Origin: Utricularia gibba
Taxonomy: Eukaryota > Streptophyta > Magnoliopsida > Lamiales > Lentibulariaceae
Assembly: GCA_002189035.1 (NCBI GenBank)
Contig: NEEC01000009.1
Coordinates: forward strand, 930,001 to 994,000
Direction: 5' to 3'
Length of the DNA stretch: 64,000 nucleotides
Positions 21,384-32,956 of the stretch are shown in pieces. Positions within the stretch are counted from its first letter, which is position 1. The number at the start of each line of letters is the position of its first letter. A model generated the notes under the pieces. The model saw nothing but the letters and a program-made list of their open reading frames with translations. It had not been told where the DNA came from and searched no databases. A program made the position numbers and the translations under genes.

Positions 21384-22615
21384 AATTGTGAAATCCAGAA
21401 GCAAAGCTTGTAACCCAGTTCTGATTACAAGAAGAATAATCAATCACATCAACAGAAAAGAGGGGATTCTCGTTATTGTCTGGAATGTGGCTGGGTGTTG
21501 CTAGATGTGCATTCGGGGAAGACATCCATTCGACACGTTGTTCATCTTGTAGAACAGCACCTTGTTGCTAGCCACATATTTTTGTCCAATACCCAGTTTC
21601 TAGAAGTAAGATATTTCTTAGATCACCAACACATTTTATAATGGTGACCGGTGTTGAAGTATTTACGTAAGTTAATTTTTCAATGAAACTTTGTTTTATG
21701 TTGTGTAAATATTCATATGATCACAAACAAGGGAACTAAGTTCTGTAGAAATTTCGTTATTTTTCTTGTTGTGTGTTTCGTAAATTAAAGGTACATAAAA
21801 TATGTGTGGTATGTAAAACTTATATAAAACAATTATAGTCATATTTTAAAAAATTAACCTTCTATTAAACAGAATTTTTTATATTTTAAATACGATATCA
21901 TTTTAAATAAATTTTTAACTTTAACCAAATAATATATATTATCTAAACACAAATATTGCAGATATATAATTAACTGAAATATCCTACCAAATGTCTACAT
22001 GGATTTATAATTTACAAACTTTGTCACAAAAAAAAAAAAAAAACACACATGGGTAAGAATTGGGTTTGCCATGGGGCTCCACATAGATAAGTATTCCATT
22101 TGATGGCTATGGATAGTATAGTTTGTTGAATTTAAGGAACCAAGCATATCTGAAGTCAAATTATATAATAAATATACATAATATTATAAAATATTAAATT
22201 AAATCGATTAAAATCTTTTATATACTTAATAATTTCAATTTTATTTACTGATGTGAAATTATTTATTGTTATCAGAATTTCTTGTTTTCAAGATCATTAC
22301 ATATTGTATTGAACATTAATTATCGCTTGAAAAATTAATTCTAAGGAAAAAAATTGAATCTTGACATATATTTAAACCGCATAACCACTCTAATCTATAT
22401 GGATGATATAGTTGAATATCGGTATTAATTACTACATACTATATAATTTAAATATACCTACTAAAAATATTAAACAAAATTTCAGTTTTTATTACATGAT
22501 TTTTAAATACAATTAAATTAAACACATTATTAATGAATAAAATTACAAATTCTAAATTGAGGGACTCCTGGGTCTGCACGTGTTAACCTGGAGAATGATG
22601 ACGCCGTTAAACAGC
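21384..22615. other. Intergenic between CYP82 A and B
   Basis: The first 250 bp or so (21390-21640) are clearly paralogous to DNA following A' (31740-31990), and the last part before copy B matches that before B' (32800-32950); these are duplication landmarks. The middle is AT-rich and holds a reverse-oriented copy of the dispersed AT repeat near 22160-22290. No gene. Confidence 0.7.
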
Positions 22616-22621
22616 TATAAA
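22577..22621 (+). promoter_or_regulatory. G-box and TATA of CYP82 copy B
   Basis: A palindromic CACGTG at 22577-22582 lies 34 bp before TATAAA at 22616-22621; the ATG is at 22667. The duplicate gene B' has CACGTT at the equivalent place, so the G-box core is altered there. G-boxes bind bHLH and bZIP factors; function here is inferred. Confidence 0.55.
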
Positions 22622-22666
22622 TGTATATCGGTTGTCTTTCTGAACAATCTGTGCAGCAACTCAGCC

Positions 22667-24264
22667 ATGGATTTCAACTCAATCATTTGTGCGGTTGTCA
22701 CCGTCATCCTGCTTCTTTTACCTTGGGTTCTCAAGTCAAGAAGCGGCGCCGCCGGTAAATCACCGCCGCAAGCTGCTGGATCACGTTTCTTCACTGGCCA
22801 TCTTCACATCCTGGGCGGCAGCACCGGCGAACTACCGCACGTCAAGTTAGGTTCCTTGGCTGATGTTCATGGGCCTATTTTTGGAATCAACCTCGGCCTC
22901 CGGCGCGCCGTGGTCGTGAGCCGTTTCGAGTTAGTCAGAGAGTTGTTTACCGTACATGATCGGAAGATATCCTCCAGGGCTGGACTTAGAGGCGTCGAGA
23001 TCTTGAGTCACGACTACGCCATGTTTGGTTTCGCCCCCTACAGCCCGTACTGGCGAAACCTTCGCAAGCTCGTCACGATCGAGCTTCTCTCGAACCGCCG
23101 CGTCGAGGCGATGCGTCCGGTTCGGGAGTCGGAAATAAAGGCAGCGATCAAACAGCTCCATCAGCTCTCCTCTTCAAGTGGCAACGCAGTGGACTTGAAG
23201 AAGTGGTTCCAGGACCTTGGTTTCAATGTGATTCTTACGGTGATCGCCGGAAAAAAGTTCGATTCGGCGGAGAAGGTCCAGTTAATCGATGCGGTGAAGG
23301 ATTTTTTCAAGTTCGCAGGGACCTTTGTTGCTGCCGATGCTTGGCGTCCCCTCCGGTGGCTGGATTTGGGAGGTTATGAGAAGAAAATGAAGGACACCGC
23401 GAAAAAGCTCGAAGAAATCGTTGGGCGGTGGTTGACGGAGACCCGGCGAAAGGAACATTCCGACAAGGACTCACCTCAGAGTTTCTATGATGTGTTGCTG
23501 TCCGTTATACCGTCTACAGAACTCCAATCCAACAAAAGTGCTTTGGCAACGATAACAGCCACGTGTGAGGTACATTTTCCGATCACTCCTCCGTTTTTTT
23601 ATTCATCTCCTTCACCTCTTCCAAACCTCTAGAACATGATACTTGGAGGAATAGACACAACCTCCCTCACGCTGACATGGGCCGTTTCTCTGCTACTAAA
23701 TCATCCAACAACACTGAAAACTGCCCAAGAAGAGCTGGACACCAAGATCGGGAGAGACAGACTAGTAACCGAATCCGACTTGCCGGATCTCGTGTATCTC
23801 CAGGCCGTCGTGAAAGAGACTCTCAGGTTATACCCAGCCAACCCATTGGGCTCCCCCGAGAATTCAGAGAGGACTGTGTCGTGGGCGGCTTCCACCTCCA
23901 AAAGGGGACATGGTTGATCACCAATCTCTGGAAACTTCACCGGGATCCTAGGTTTTGGTCCAACGCATCGGAGTTTAAGCCGGAGAGATTCATGGGTGAG
24001 AACAAGAAGGTGGACGTTTCCGGCCAAGATTTCGAGCTCATTCCATTCGGAGCAGGGAGGAGGATGTGCGTGGGCAAGAGCATGGCCTTGCAGATGGTGC
24101 ATACAGTGCTGGCCACCTTGCTGCATGCTTTTGAGATCAAGACTGTTGATGAGGAGCCAGTTGACATGACCGAGTCGCTTGGGCTGACCAACACCAAGGC
24201 CACACCCATCGATGTTGTTCTGAAGCCAAGACTAGCCCAACATGTCTACATGGCTATGCAATAA
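22667..24264 (+). pseudogene. Cytochrome P450, CYP82 family (copy B), one frameshift
   Basis: Exons 22667-23569 and 23633-24264. Nearly identical to B' over most of its length (MDFNSIICAVVT, then AAGSRFFTGHLHILGGSTG). I-helix [23 protein letters not shown] and FGAGRRMCVG are all present. Exon 2 is one base short: near 23857 a run of five C replaces six C in B', so the frame breaks after NPLGSP and the downstream haem-binding third is read only in another frame. As sequenced, the product would stop at 23917 without its haem loop and be inactive. No other lesion is seen, so this is either a very recent pseudogene or a homopolymer error. Ends VYMAMQ if the frame is continued. Confidence 0.88.
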
Positions 24265-24926
24265 ACAGACTTTGTTTTGTTTGTTTGTTAGAAAAGGTTA
24301 GGTGGTTAATTTCTCATGAAATAAAAACAATTTAAATTTCTGCCAAGAAAGAGAAAAACCAGAGATATTGAGCTTCATTCTAAATGGGCCTGGAGCGGCG
24401 GTTGGCGGAGGCGGAGTCCCGAAGAAAGGAACATTCCGCCGAGGATAGACCTCAGAGTTTCATGGATGTGTTGCTCTCGGTGGTGCCGTCTGCGGAGCTT
24501 CAAACGGATAAGGATGCTCACGAAGTCATAAGAGCCATCTGTGAGGTATTCGTCAAATTTCCCTGTCATGAACAGTCCACTGTCTTAAACTTTCTCACTC
24601 TAACATGTCCACATGAAAAAAACAAACAAAAAACAGGCCATGATCTTGGGAGGAATCGACACTGCTTCAGTCACACTTATATGGGCACTCTCCCTCCTCC
24701 TAAATCATCCAACCGCCCTGAAAATCAACCATGAAGAACTGGACAAAAAAATCGGGAGAACCCGATCAGTAAACGAATCGGACTTACAACACCTCCTCTA
24801 TCTTCGCGCCGCCGTCAAAGAGACCCTGAGGTTATACCCACCGGCACCACTGAGCTCTCCCCGCGAATTCTCCGAGGACTGCATCCTCGGCAGATTCCAC
24901 ATGATAGCATGATAGCATGATAGCAA

Positions 24927-25396
24927 TGTTGGAGTCTGAGGATGAAACATAGACTGTGGTGGAATCCAAGGACAAACTATTCTTGAAGAACAGAACAGAT
25001 GCGAGTTTCAGAACAGACGCAAGAGGAGAAGAGAACCGACGGAAGGGGAGTTTGTTTAATTGCGCTGAACCCTGTCCAGCTCAAATGCCTAAAGCCCAAT
25101 CTGAGAAGCAAAGACGGCCCAAGCTCGGCCGACCCAAGTCTGCAACATCTCACAGATGATAAACGTTCATCTGAGCATGTCAATGATGGAAAAAACAGTC
25201 CAGAACCAAACAAAATAGCCACAACCGTCATGTGCTAATGCCTATCTTGTCGTCTATATATTCATTGTAAGACCCACAAGCAATGTACATCCTTTTTAGT
25301 GCGATCAAAATATTTACAACATTCTTCCCAACGTCACAAGCCTTATTTGAAAGTTTCTCGTTGTAATTCTCATTCAAGCATAAACAGCTTCTATCA
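24927..25396 (+). repeat. 5' LTR of the Copia element
   Basis: 470 bp, TGTTGGAGTC at the left end and CTTCTATCA at the right. A TATATATTCA promoter-like motif lies near 25254. Pairs with the 3' LTR. Confidence 0.92.
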
Positions 25397-25512
25397 TGGT
25401 GAACCCAACGTGAACACGACCTTCACAAATCCTCCTCTCTGTTTGGCGCTTCCTTTGCTACCACATCCTATCTCATCTTCCCGCTTCAGCCATTAGTACA
25501 TCACAACTTGTC

Positions 25513-26205
25513 ATGACCACTCTCCAACAGGCTCCTCCCACATTCAATGGCCTACGGTACACATCCTGGGCAGTACGTATGGAGAGCTATCTCCAGATGA
25601 ACGATATCTGGGTAGCCGTAGACCCTGCTGGTATACATTCCTCTACCTCCGAATCATCTGACTCGAGCAAGATCTGTGAACTTCAAACCAAGAAAGCAAA
25701 GTACGCATTAGATCAAGCCCTATCTAAGGAAGTCTTTACAAGAGTTATCCACTTGAAGGATCCTAGAGAAATCTGGACTAAACTTGAAGAACTCTACGGG
25801 GAGGATGCCGAAGCAGGAGAAACCCGTATCCAACGACAATGGGAACTCTTCGATAACTTGAAATTTGCACCAAGTATGAGTATACCACAATTTTCTGACA
25901 CACTAACCAAAGTGGTATCTGAATTACAGACCCTAGGAGAAGCCATGGATGACAGAAGAATCAAATCTAAGATAGTCAGTTCTCTACCTCGCTCATACGG
26001 ACCCGTAGTTACAGCTCTTCGAGTCATGGGCATCCACTCTATATCGTCAAAGAAATTATTGAAACGCCTAGGAGAATCTGAAGAGGAAGTCGGACAGGGT
26101 ACTAACCTTGAAGTGGCCTTCAATGGAATGCTGAACGTGTCCCGAAATTTCTTGTCATCTAGAGTCCAAAGTAGAGTATTAACTCCACAAAGCATGCGAC
26201 ACTAG
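25513..26205 (+). CDS. Copia gag N-terminal region
   Basis: An open frame of 230 codons from MTTLQQAPPTFNG; the FNGLRYTSWAVRMESYL start is typical of Copia UBN2-type gag proteins. A stop after TPQSMRH separates it by two codons from the next in-frame segment, which carries the zinc knuckle; the original gag-pol reading was probably continuous, so this is a nonsense mutation or a short shift. The protein would form virus-like particles that package element RNA. Not a host gene. Confidence 0.85.
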   Translation: MTTLQQAPPTFNGLRYTSWAVRMESYLQMNDIWVAVDPAGIHSSTSESSDSSKICELQTKKAKYALDQALSKEVFTRVIHLKDPREIWTKLEELYGEDAEAGETRIQRQWELFDNLKFAPSMSIPQFSDTLTKVVSELQTLGEAMDDRRIKSKIVSSLPRSYGPVVTALRVMGIHSISSKKLLKRLGESEEEVGQGTNLEVAFNGMLNVSRNFLSSRVQSRVLTPQSMRH

Positions 26206-26211
26206 GAACCT

Positions 26212-29200
26212 GTGGTGCAAATATCCAAAGCTGAAAAGTCAAATGCACATACGGCATGCCCTTTCTATAAGAAGAATAACCACCTACCTTCCTCCTGCTT
26301 CTGGCATCCCGACGCTTCTTGTGCCTATTGCAGCCTCAAAGGGCATATTGAGCGTGTGTGTCCTCTGAAAAAATTTCATGCTCTAGGTGGTACTGCCATG
26401 GACACCAAGCAGATCAACACCCCAAATGATGTAAACACCTGCGTTAATTCAAACAAGAAGAACATTGAGCTCTATACCTTGTGTCAAAACTCTCCTATTG
26501 CTGCCTTCACTGATTTGAGGAAACACAACATCTGGCTACTGGACAGTGGGTGCTCTCATCACATCACTAATGATTCGAGCGTTTTTTCCACCTACACAAT
26601 AATGACTGGAAAATCTATAGTAGTTGCTGATGGAAAGTACATGCAAATAAAGGGACTCGGGATAGTGTGCTTAGAAACCCCTCAAATGCTAGTGAAAATA
26701 AAGGATGTACATTATGTTCCGGAGGCTTTCCACAATCTACTCAGTGCCAGCCAATTGATTGAAGGGGGCTGCCAAATACTACTGGAAGGGAACACTTATG
26801 TAATAAAGGACTCAAGCATGAACACTCTTCTGTCCGATGCTATGTCTAATCGGATATTTCTTGTGGACTTCTCTGATTGCTCTGAACTCTACCTATCCAC
26901 TACGAAACACTCTAAATTATGGCATCAACGACTAGGGTATCCTCATTCCCAAACTATTGCATTGCTACATCGAAAAGGTCTAGCTAAGGGAATTCCAGAC
27001 TTACCTGTGAATGGAGAAATCTGCAGAATCTGTCATCAATGCAAGATGACCAAGACTTCCTTCCCGAAAACCAGCATCCACTCTATGAGTAAGCTGGAAG
27101 TAGTCACAAGTGATGTTTGCGAACCCATGCGAGTTTCTACCAGTTTAGGCAACAAGTACTACGTCATATTCATCGATGAGTATTCGAAATACACTTGGGT
27201 ATATATTCTGAAAGAGAAATCGGAAGTTGCTCACTATTTCTCCATATTTAAAGCAACAGCAGAAGCTCAAAGCGGAAGAAAAATAATTACCTTAAGGTCA
27301 GACAATGGGGGAGAATATACATCCACTGAGTTGAAGAATATCTGTGAAATTCATGGGATCATTCACCAATTTACAGCCCCTTATACACCTGAGCAAAACG
27401 GGATATGCGAAAGGAAAAATAGGACAATCATGAATATGGCCCGCTGCTTATTGAAAGAACATAATCTACCGTTATGCTTCTGGGGAGAAGCGGTCAACAC
27501 AGCCGTTTACCTCTTAAACAGACTGCCAACTAAAGGGACTTCAGGACATTCACCATTTGAGCTCTAGTTCGGAAAATCACCAAAACTGGACCATCTCAAG
27601 ATGTTCGGATCACTCTGCTATATCCTCATACCTAATGAAAAACGGACTAAATTAGATGATAAATCCGACCTTGGAGTGTTCCTTGGCTACTGCCAAACCA
27701 GCAAGGCGTATAGGGTACTCAATCTGAAAACAAATAAGGTACAAATCAGCCGTGACATAGTGGTGGATGAAACCAAAGGGTGGCATTGGAATTTAGGAAG
27801 AAATCACTTACTAGCAGATTCAATCCCTCCCACAACTATCTTGCACCTGTTTTCGGATAAACAGCTTGAAACGGACCTCCTGAATGTTTCAAGCAATCGG
27901 TTATTGAGTGAACATAGAACCATAAGGAGTCAACATGTTGAGGAGGAATTTACCCCTCTAGAAGACCACCAGTGTTTGCACATCTCACATGACTTGACCT
28001 GCGATGACATTGATTCCTCCTCCTGTCCGAGGGCAAGACCAGAAACTCATGAACCTGAAATGGCAGAAACTCGAGAACAATGTGAACTCACTCCAAGGCA
28101 GTGTCACTGAACTTCCAGAAAATATCACACCTACCTTGACTGACGCCCAACCTATAATACTGTTCGAAGTCAACACTAGAGGCACAGATTTATTGGAAGA
28201 CCACTCTCTTCCTGATAACGAAGCCCACTCACAGCGTGGGACACTAGTTGGGCAGAACACAAACACCTCTAACTATGCGGACTCACCGCAACCACCCCCT
28301 GTGATTAAAGCGAGTAAGAACCCAGAGATCACAAATGGAGTTGAAACTGGTCAGAATCAACACTCTGAGAACGAACAATCATACCAGCCTCACTTCGACA
28401 GTACTGACCCCAGTGATATTGAGGATATCTACTCTAGCGCTGATGCTCTGCAAAACAGGAAGTATGCCAGCATCACCAGTATTTATGAAAGATGTTTAAT
28501 GTCTGCAGAGCCAAGAAGCTTAAAGGAGGCCATGGAATCTCCCCTTTGGCTCAAATCTATGAGGGAAGAATTTCTATTCAAGATCATGATGTGTGGGAAG
28601 TAGTGGAGAAACCTGATAAGGTAAAACCCTTCGGACTCAAGTGGGTGCACAAAACTAAGTTAAATCCCGATGGCACTGAAAACAAGAAGAAATCCCGACT
28701 AGTGGTAAAAAGATATCTACAGAGACTGGGGATAAACTATCTAGAGACGTTTGCACCCGTAGCACACCTAGACACCATCAAGCTACTACTGGCCATGTCC
28801 GCTTGCTATTGCTGGAACATCTATCATCTAGACATCAAGACAGCTTTTCTTAATGGGGAATTGCATGAAAACATCTATGTGGAAGCTCCACCAGGTTTTG
28901 AATTAAACACTTGATCGAACAAGATATTGAAACTGAAGAAGGTACTCTATGGACTCAAGCAAACCCCCAAAGAATGGTAATCTACCATTGATTCCTTCTT
29001 TATTGAACAAGGTTACTCACGAAGCAAAAATGACACAACGTTATATCTCCTAAATAAACCTAGTGGCAGAGTGATTATCTCTCTGTACGTAGATGATATT
29101 TTCCTAACTGGGAGCAACGAAGACCTCATCAAAGAACAGAAAGAGTTGCTAAAAAACAGGTTTGATCTAGTAGACTTAGGACTGATGAGATATTTTACCA

Positions 29201-29950
29201 GTTAGAAGAAGCCAAGCCCACCAGTGCACCCTTCCCTCCAGACGAAAGACTGAAGATACACACCTGCGAAAAAATTCCTTGTGACAAACGTGAATATCAG
29301 CAATTGATAGGTGCTCTTCACTACCTAACAACCACCCATCCGGACATCACTTTCCCTGTGTCTTACCTGTCCAGATTTACTCAAGCTCCACATATAAGAC
29401 ACATGGATATAGCCAAGCGTATCCTCAAGTACCTCAAGTCTACATTAAATATGGGTATATACTACAAGAAAAATACTAACCCCTTACTTCAAGGCTTTGT
29501 TGATTCTGATTTCGCAGGAGACGAATTGGAGTGTAAATCTACCACCGGATACCTCTTCAATCTCGGATCCGGAGCTTTTGCCTGGAATAGTCGCAAATAG
29601 GCCGTCACCGTGCAGTCCTCAACCGAAGCAGAATACATTGCTGGAGCCGCTGCAGCTAACCATGCCCAATGGTTAATTAAGATCTGCGAAGACCTAAAAT
29701 CTCAATTCGAAGACCAGTGATCTTAAAAATCGATAATAAATCTGCTATTAGTGTAGCCCAGAACCCGGTCATGTTTGGAAAAACCAAACACATCAAAGTG
29801 AAGTACCATGCTCTACGAGAATACGTCAAGGAAGGCTCAATAGCCCTCGAATACATACCTACTGAGGATCAAGCAACAGGCATACTCATCAAATGCTTGT
29901 TTCCCAAGAATTTCAGAAGAATTAGGGAAATGCTAGGGTTGTGGCGGAAC
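26212..29950 (+). pseudogene. Copia pol (zinc knuckle, protease, integrase, RT, RNase H), broken
   Basis: Segments in order: zinc knuckle CAYCSLKGHIERVC (near 26318), protease WLLDSGCSHH (near 26534), GAG-pre-integrase LWHQRLGYPHS, integrase core with RSDNGGEY and the QNGICERKNR stretch (near 27300-27420), reverse transcriptase (FGLKWVHKTK, LDIKTAFLNG, LYVDDIFLTG near 29086-29115), then RNase H (VDSDFAGD, STTGYLFNLGSGAFAW, ending near 29950). Damage includes a TAG in place of an expected Trp codon after SPFEL (27565-27567), a frameshift between 28090 and 28600, a stop after FELNT near 28911, another after a truncated RT at about 29203 where sequence is missing, and a stop before AVTVQSSTEAEY. 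The YVDD active site survives. Confidence 0.92.
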
Positions 29951-29996
29951 CCCCTTGAAACTCCACCAAAGTCTCAATTACAACCTCAAGGAGGAA

Positions 29997-30482
29997 TATT
30001 AGAGTCTGAGGATGAAACAGAGATGCGGTGGAATCCAAGGACAAACTACTCTTGAAGAACAGAACCGATGCGAGTTTCAGAACAAACTGCACGACTAAGG
30101 GAACGAAAGAGGAGAAGAGAACCGACGGAAGGGGAGTTTGTTTAATTGCGCTAGACCCTGTCCAGCTCAAAGGCCTAAAGCCCAGTCTGAGAAGAAAAGA
30201 CGGCCCAAGCTCGGCCGACCCAAGTCTGCAACATCTCACAGATGATAGACGTTCATCTGACCATGTCAATGATGGAAAAAACAGTCCAGAACCAAACAAA
30301 ATAGCCACAACGGTCATGTGCTAACGGCTATCCTATCGTCTATATATTCACTGTAAGACCCACGAGCAATGTACATCCTTTTTAGTGCGATCAAAATATT
30401 TACAACATTCTTCCCAACGCCACAAGCCTTATCTGAAAGTTTCTTGTAGGAATTCTCATTCAAGCATAAACATCTTCTATCA
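29997..30482 (+). repeat. 3' LTR of the Copia element
   Basis: 486 bp, same right end as the 5' LTR. Its first bases are TATTAG where the 5' LTR has TGTTGG, so the conserved TG end has mutated. It carries about 15 extra bases near 30090 absent from the 5' LTR. Confidence 0.9.
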
Positions 30483-31027
30483 AGCAAGTGAGGATGAACC
30501 TGAGATAAGTTAGAAGCAACCTGGAGGAAGCACCGAAGACTTAGACTCAAACATCAAGGGGACGATGAAACGGAGCAGAAAGAAGAAGAAGGTCTGCCCT
30601 GACCTTGGGCTTATTATGATTGAGCCTCTTGAGAAAGGGATTCGACCCATGAGTAGGTCCATCACTGCAGGATGACAGTTGGAGAAGTAACGGCTAACTC
30701 CTAGTATATAGGCTACCGTTACCAAGCACTTGACTATAAATATGTGAGAACTCTCGTAACTAATGTACCTTTTCCGTCTCAATAAGAAAGCCTCTTTGAT
30801 ATCAAATATCTGCTACATCCTACAGTACATGCTGTTCATATATCCATACATCTACAAAACGCTATCACCACATTCGAAAGGGCACATGGTTGTTCCTCAA
30901 CCTATGGAAGTTGCGTAGGGACCCAGAGTATAGAAACACGAGTCTGAGTTCAGGCCGGAGAGGTTCGATGGATATCAAGGGTCGCGACTTCGAGCTCATC
31001 CCCTTCCGAGTGGGGTGGAGGATGTGC

Positions 31028-31203
31028 ATGTTATAATACAAAATCTCATATCGAATACTGAAAATGAAATAGTCAAATATATAAAAAATTATAAATTATA
31101 AATAATTGATTGTACCTAATCTTTTTTATTATGATTAACGTTTTTTATATATTTAGATTTCACGTGTACGCTCACTCGATCCATCATATTGTGTATTCTA
31201 ACA
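31028..31203. mobile_element. MITE inserted in CYP82 A' exon 2
   Basis: 176 bp of AT-rich sequence absent from copy A at this point. Its ends are imperfect inverted repeats (TGTTATAATACAAAAT on the left; TGTTAGAATACACAAT when the right end is read in reverse). Possible 3-bp target duplication TGC (31025-31027 and 31205-31207). The interior (AATAGTCAAATATATAAAAA, ATTATAAATAATTGATTG, TTTAGATTTCACGTGTA) matches the AT-rich repeat scattered through the window. Non-coding. Confidence 0.75.
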
Positions 31204-31323
31204 ATGCCCCGGTGCCAACCTGGGCCAAATGATGCTGGCAAGCTTCTTGCACGCCTTCGATGTCAAGACAGAAGAAGAAGATAGAAGAAGATGGGTGGTC
31301 GATACGAGGGAGAGCATCGGACT

Positions 31324-31665
31324 TCAAATGAGAGTAAAGTAAACAGTCATTAGAAAAAATGAGTGATAAGTAGAGGGAAGATAAGAAATAAATCTCTATA
31401 TTGAAATATGATAAATTGAAGAATGATCCAAACAACATCAATCATGTCAAAGTAAAGATTAATCAGCATGTTGCTAAAGGAAAATTGCAGTAATATTGCT
31501 TAGATAAGAATGCATAACAATCTACCAAATGAAGTACATCATGTAAAATTATGAATCTTCAACTACCAATAAATTATTCTATTTATTTGTAATTTTGTTG
31601 TAACATTTTTTGTTGAGAATTCTATCTATTGAAACAATTCGATTCTTCCAAAATTTATTCTGTCA
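31324..31665. mobile_element. 342-bp insertion in CYP82 A' exon 2, unclassified
   Basis: Comparison with copy A shows that P450 sequence stops at CATCGGACT and restarts at GGACTCACC, so GGACT (31319-31323 and 31666-31670) is a 5-bp target duplication. The insert begins TCAAATGAG and ends TTCTGTCA, is AT-rich and non-coding, and has no inverted repeats I can see. Superfamily unknown. Confidence 0.65.
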
Positions 31666-31734
31666 GGACTCACCAACGCCAAAACAACACCACTCAACGT
31701 GGTCCTTACTCCAAGACTGGCTCGCGATGTGTAG

Positions 31735-32916
31735 TTATCTTCGTAAATTGCTTCCGAACATACGAAATCCGGAAGCAAAGCCTGTAACCCAGTTCTGTTT
31801 GCGAGACGAATTATCAATCACATCAACAGAAAAAGAGGGGATTGTCGTTAATGCCTGGAAGGTGGCTTGGTGTTGCTACAAGTGCATTCCGGGGAAGACA
31901 TCCATTCGATACGTTGTTCATCTTGTAGTACAACAACTTGTTGCTAGCCACATATTTCTGTCCAACACCCAGTTTCTAGAAGTAAGATATTTTCTTAGTT
32001 CACCAACTCATTTTACATAAGTTTATTTTGCTTTATGTTGTGTAAATATTCGTATCCTCACGAGCAAGGGAATTAAGTTCGGTAGAAATTTCGTAATTTC
32101 TCTTGTTGTGTGTAATTAATTGTACATAAAATATGTGTATTATGCAAAAGTTATATAAAACAATTATAGTCATATTTAAAAAAATTAAACTCCTCTTAGT
32201 CATAATTTTTTATATTTTATTATTTTAATGACATCTATCAAATACGACATCATTTTAAACATATATATGTAAAACTTATGTAACAAATAAGTTTTTAACT
32301 TTAACTAAATAATATGTATTATCTAAACACAAATATTTTAGATATATAATTAACTGAAATATCCTACCGAATGTCTACATAGATTTAAAATTCACAAACT
32401 ATGTCACAAAAAAAACACACACACAGGTAAGAATTGGGTTTGCCATGGGAATCACCATACATAAGTATTCCATTTGATGGTTATGGATAATACGATTTGT
32501 TGAAATTAAGCAATTGATGAAAAACATGTAATGTTGACGTATATAAAAAAATATGAATTATATTAGAAAATTTTATACTCAATCGATTACTATTGATTGT
32601 AATTGAATATTGAAAAAAATGGAATCTTTACAACGATTTAAACGAGATAACCACGCAAATTTATATGGATCAAAATTTGTGATTTAATATAAATAAAAAT
32701 GGATGATGTAATTGAATTTTGTTATTAATCTACAGACTATATAATTTAAATATACCTATTAAACACAATATTAAACACAATTTTAATTACATGATTTCTG
32801 AATACACTAAATTAAACACATTATTAATTAATAAAATTACAAATTCTAAATTGAGGAGGAGGAGGGACTCCGGTGTGTGCACGTTAGCCTTGAGAATGAC
32901 GTCGCCGTTCAACAGC
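31735..32916. other. Intergenic between CYP82 A' and B'
   Basis: Paralogous to 21384-22615: the same 3' flank landmarks (AAAGAGGGGATT, ACATCCATTCGA, CCCAGTTTCTAGAAGTAAG) and the same AT-rich filler, with small indels. No gene. This confirms that A' plus B' arose by duplication of A plus B. Confidence 0.75.
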
Positions 32917-32922
32917 TATAAG
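32917..32922 (+). promoter_or_regulatory. TATA box of CYP82 copy B'
   Basis: TATAAG, 40 bp before the ATG at 32957, at the same place as the TATAAA of copy B. The upstream E-box here is CACGTT, whereas B has CACGTG. Confidence 0.6.
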
Positions 32923-32956
32923 TGTATATTGGTTGTCTTCATGAGCAATCTCAGCC

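Larger units (their letters stand above)
24927..30482 (+). mobile_element. Ty1/Copia LTR retrotransposon, degenerate full-length
   Basis: 5.56 kb with two LTRs (24927-25396 and 29997-30482), a candidate primer-binding site immediately after the 5' LTR starting TGG (25397 onward), and a purine-rich tract before the 3' LTR (AAGGAGGAA, about 29988-29996). The target duplication AGCAA is perfect (24922-24926 and 30483-30487). Internal order is gag, zinc knuckle, protease, integrase, reverse transcriptase, RNase H, which defines Copia. Several stops and frameshifts make it non-autonomous today. The LTRs differ by roughly 5% by eye plus an insertion of about 15 bases in the 3' LTR, so the insertion is probably a few million years old. 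Inserted within the older solo LTR. Confidence 0.95.
24902..30867 (+). mobile_element. Solo LTR split by a younger Copia element
   Basis: About 405 bp when the Copia insertion is removed (24902-24926 plus 30488-30867). It starts TGATAGC and ends GCTATCA, the TG...CA ends of an LTR, and is flanked by the 5-bp target duplication CCACA (24897-24901 and 30868-30872). The right part has a TATA-like TATAAATATG and an AATAAG polyadenylation-like signal. No internal domain of its own family is present, so it is a solo LTR left by LTR-LTR recombination. The first 24 bases are three copies of an 8-bp unit (TGATAGCA). It interrupts exon 2 of CYP82 A'. Confidence 0.8.
24391..31734 (+). pseudogene. CYP82 pseudogene A', 5'-truncated and broken by four insertions
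   Basis: Remnant of a copy-A-like P450. It starts at the equivalent of codon 252 of copy A, joined to the 3' flank of copy B at the shared hexamer TGGAGC (24391-24396). Exon 1 remainder to about 24545, then the homologous intron, then exon 2 with [12 protein letters not shown] and [21 protein letters not shown]. Coding sequence is interrupted after ATTCCACA by a solo LTR that itself hosts a Copia element (24902-30867), resumes with the region around the PERF motif (30873-31027), is interrupted by a MITE (31028-31203), resumes with the haem-region end, is interrupted again (31324-31665), and ends with LTNAKTTPLNVVLTPRLA-like sequence. The haem loop is also mutated (FRVGWRMC). Non-functional. 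Confidence 0.93.

Noticed and set aside
24903-24926. CRISPR-like or satellite repeat (TGATAGCA units)
   Set aside because: Only three short direct copies at the edge of an LTR in a plant genome; a minor tandem repeat.
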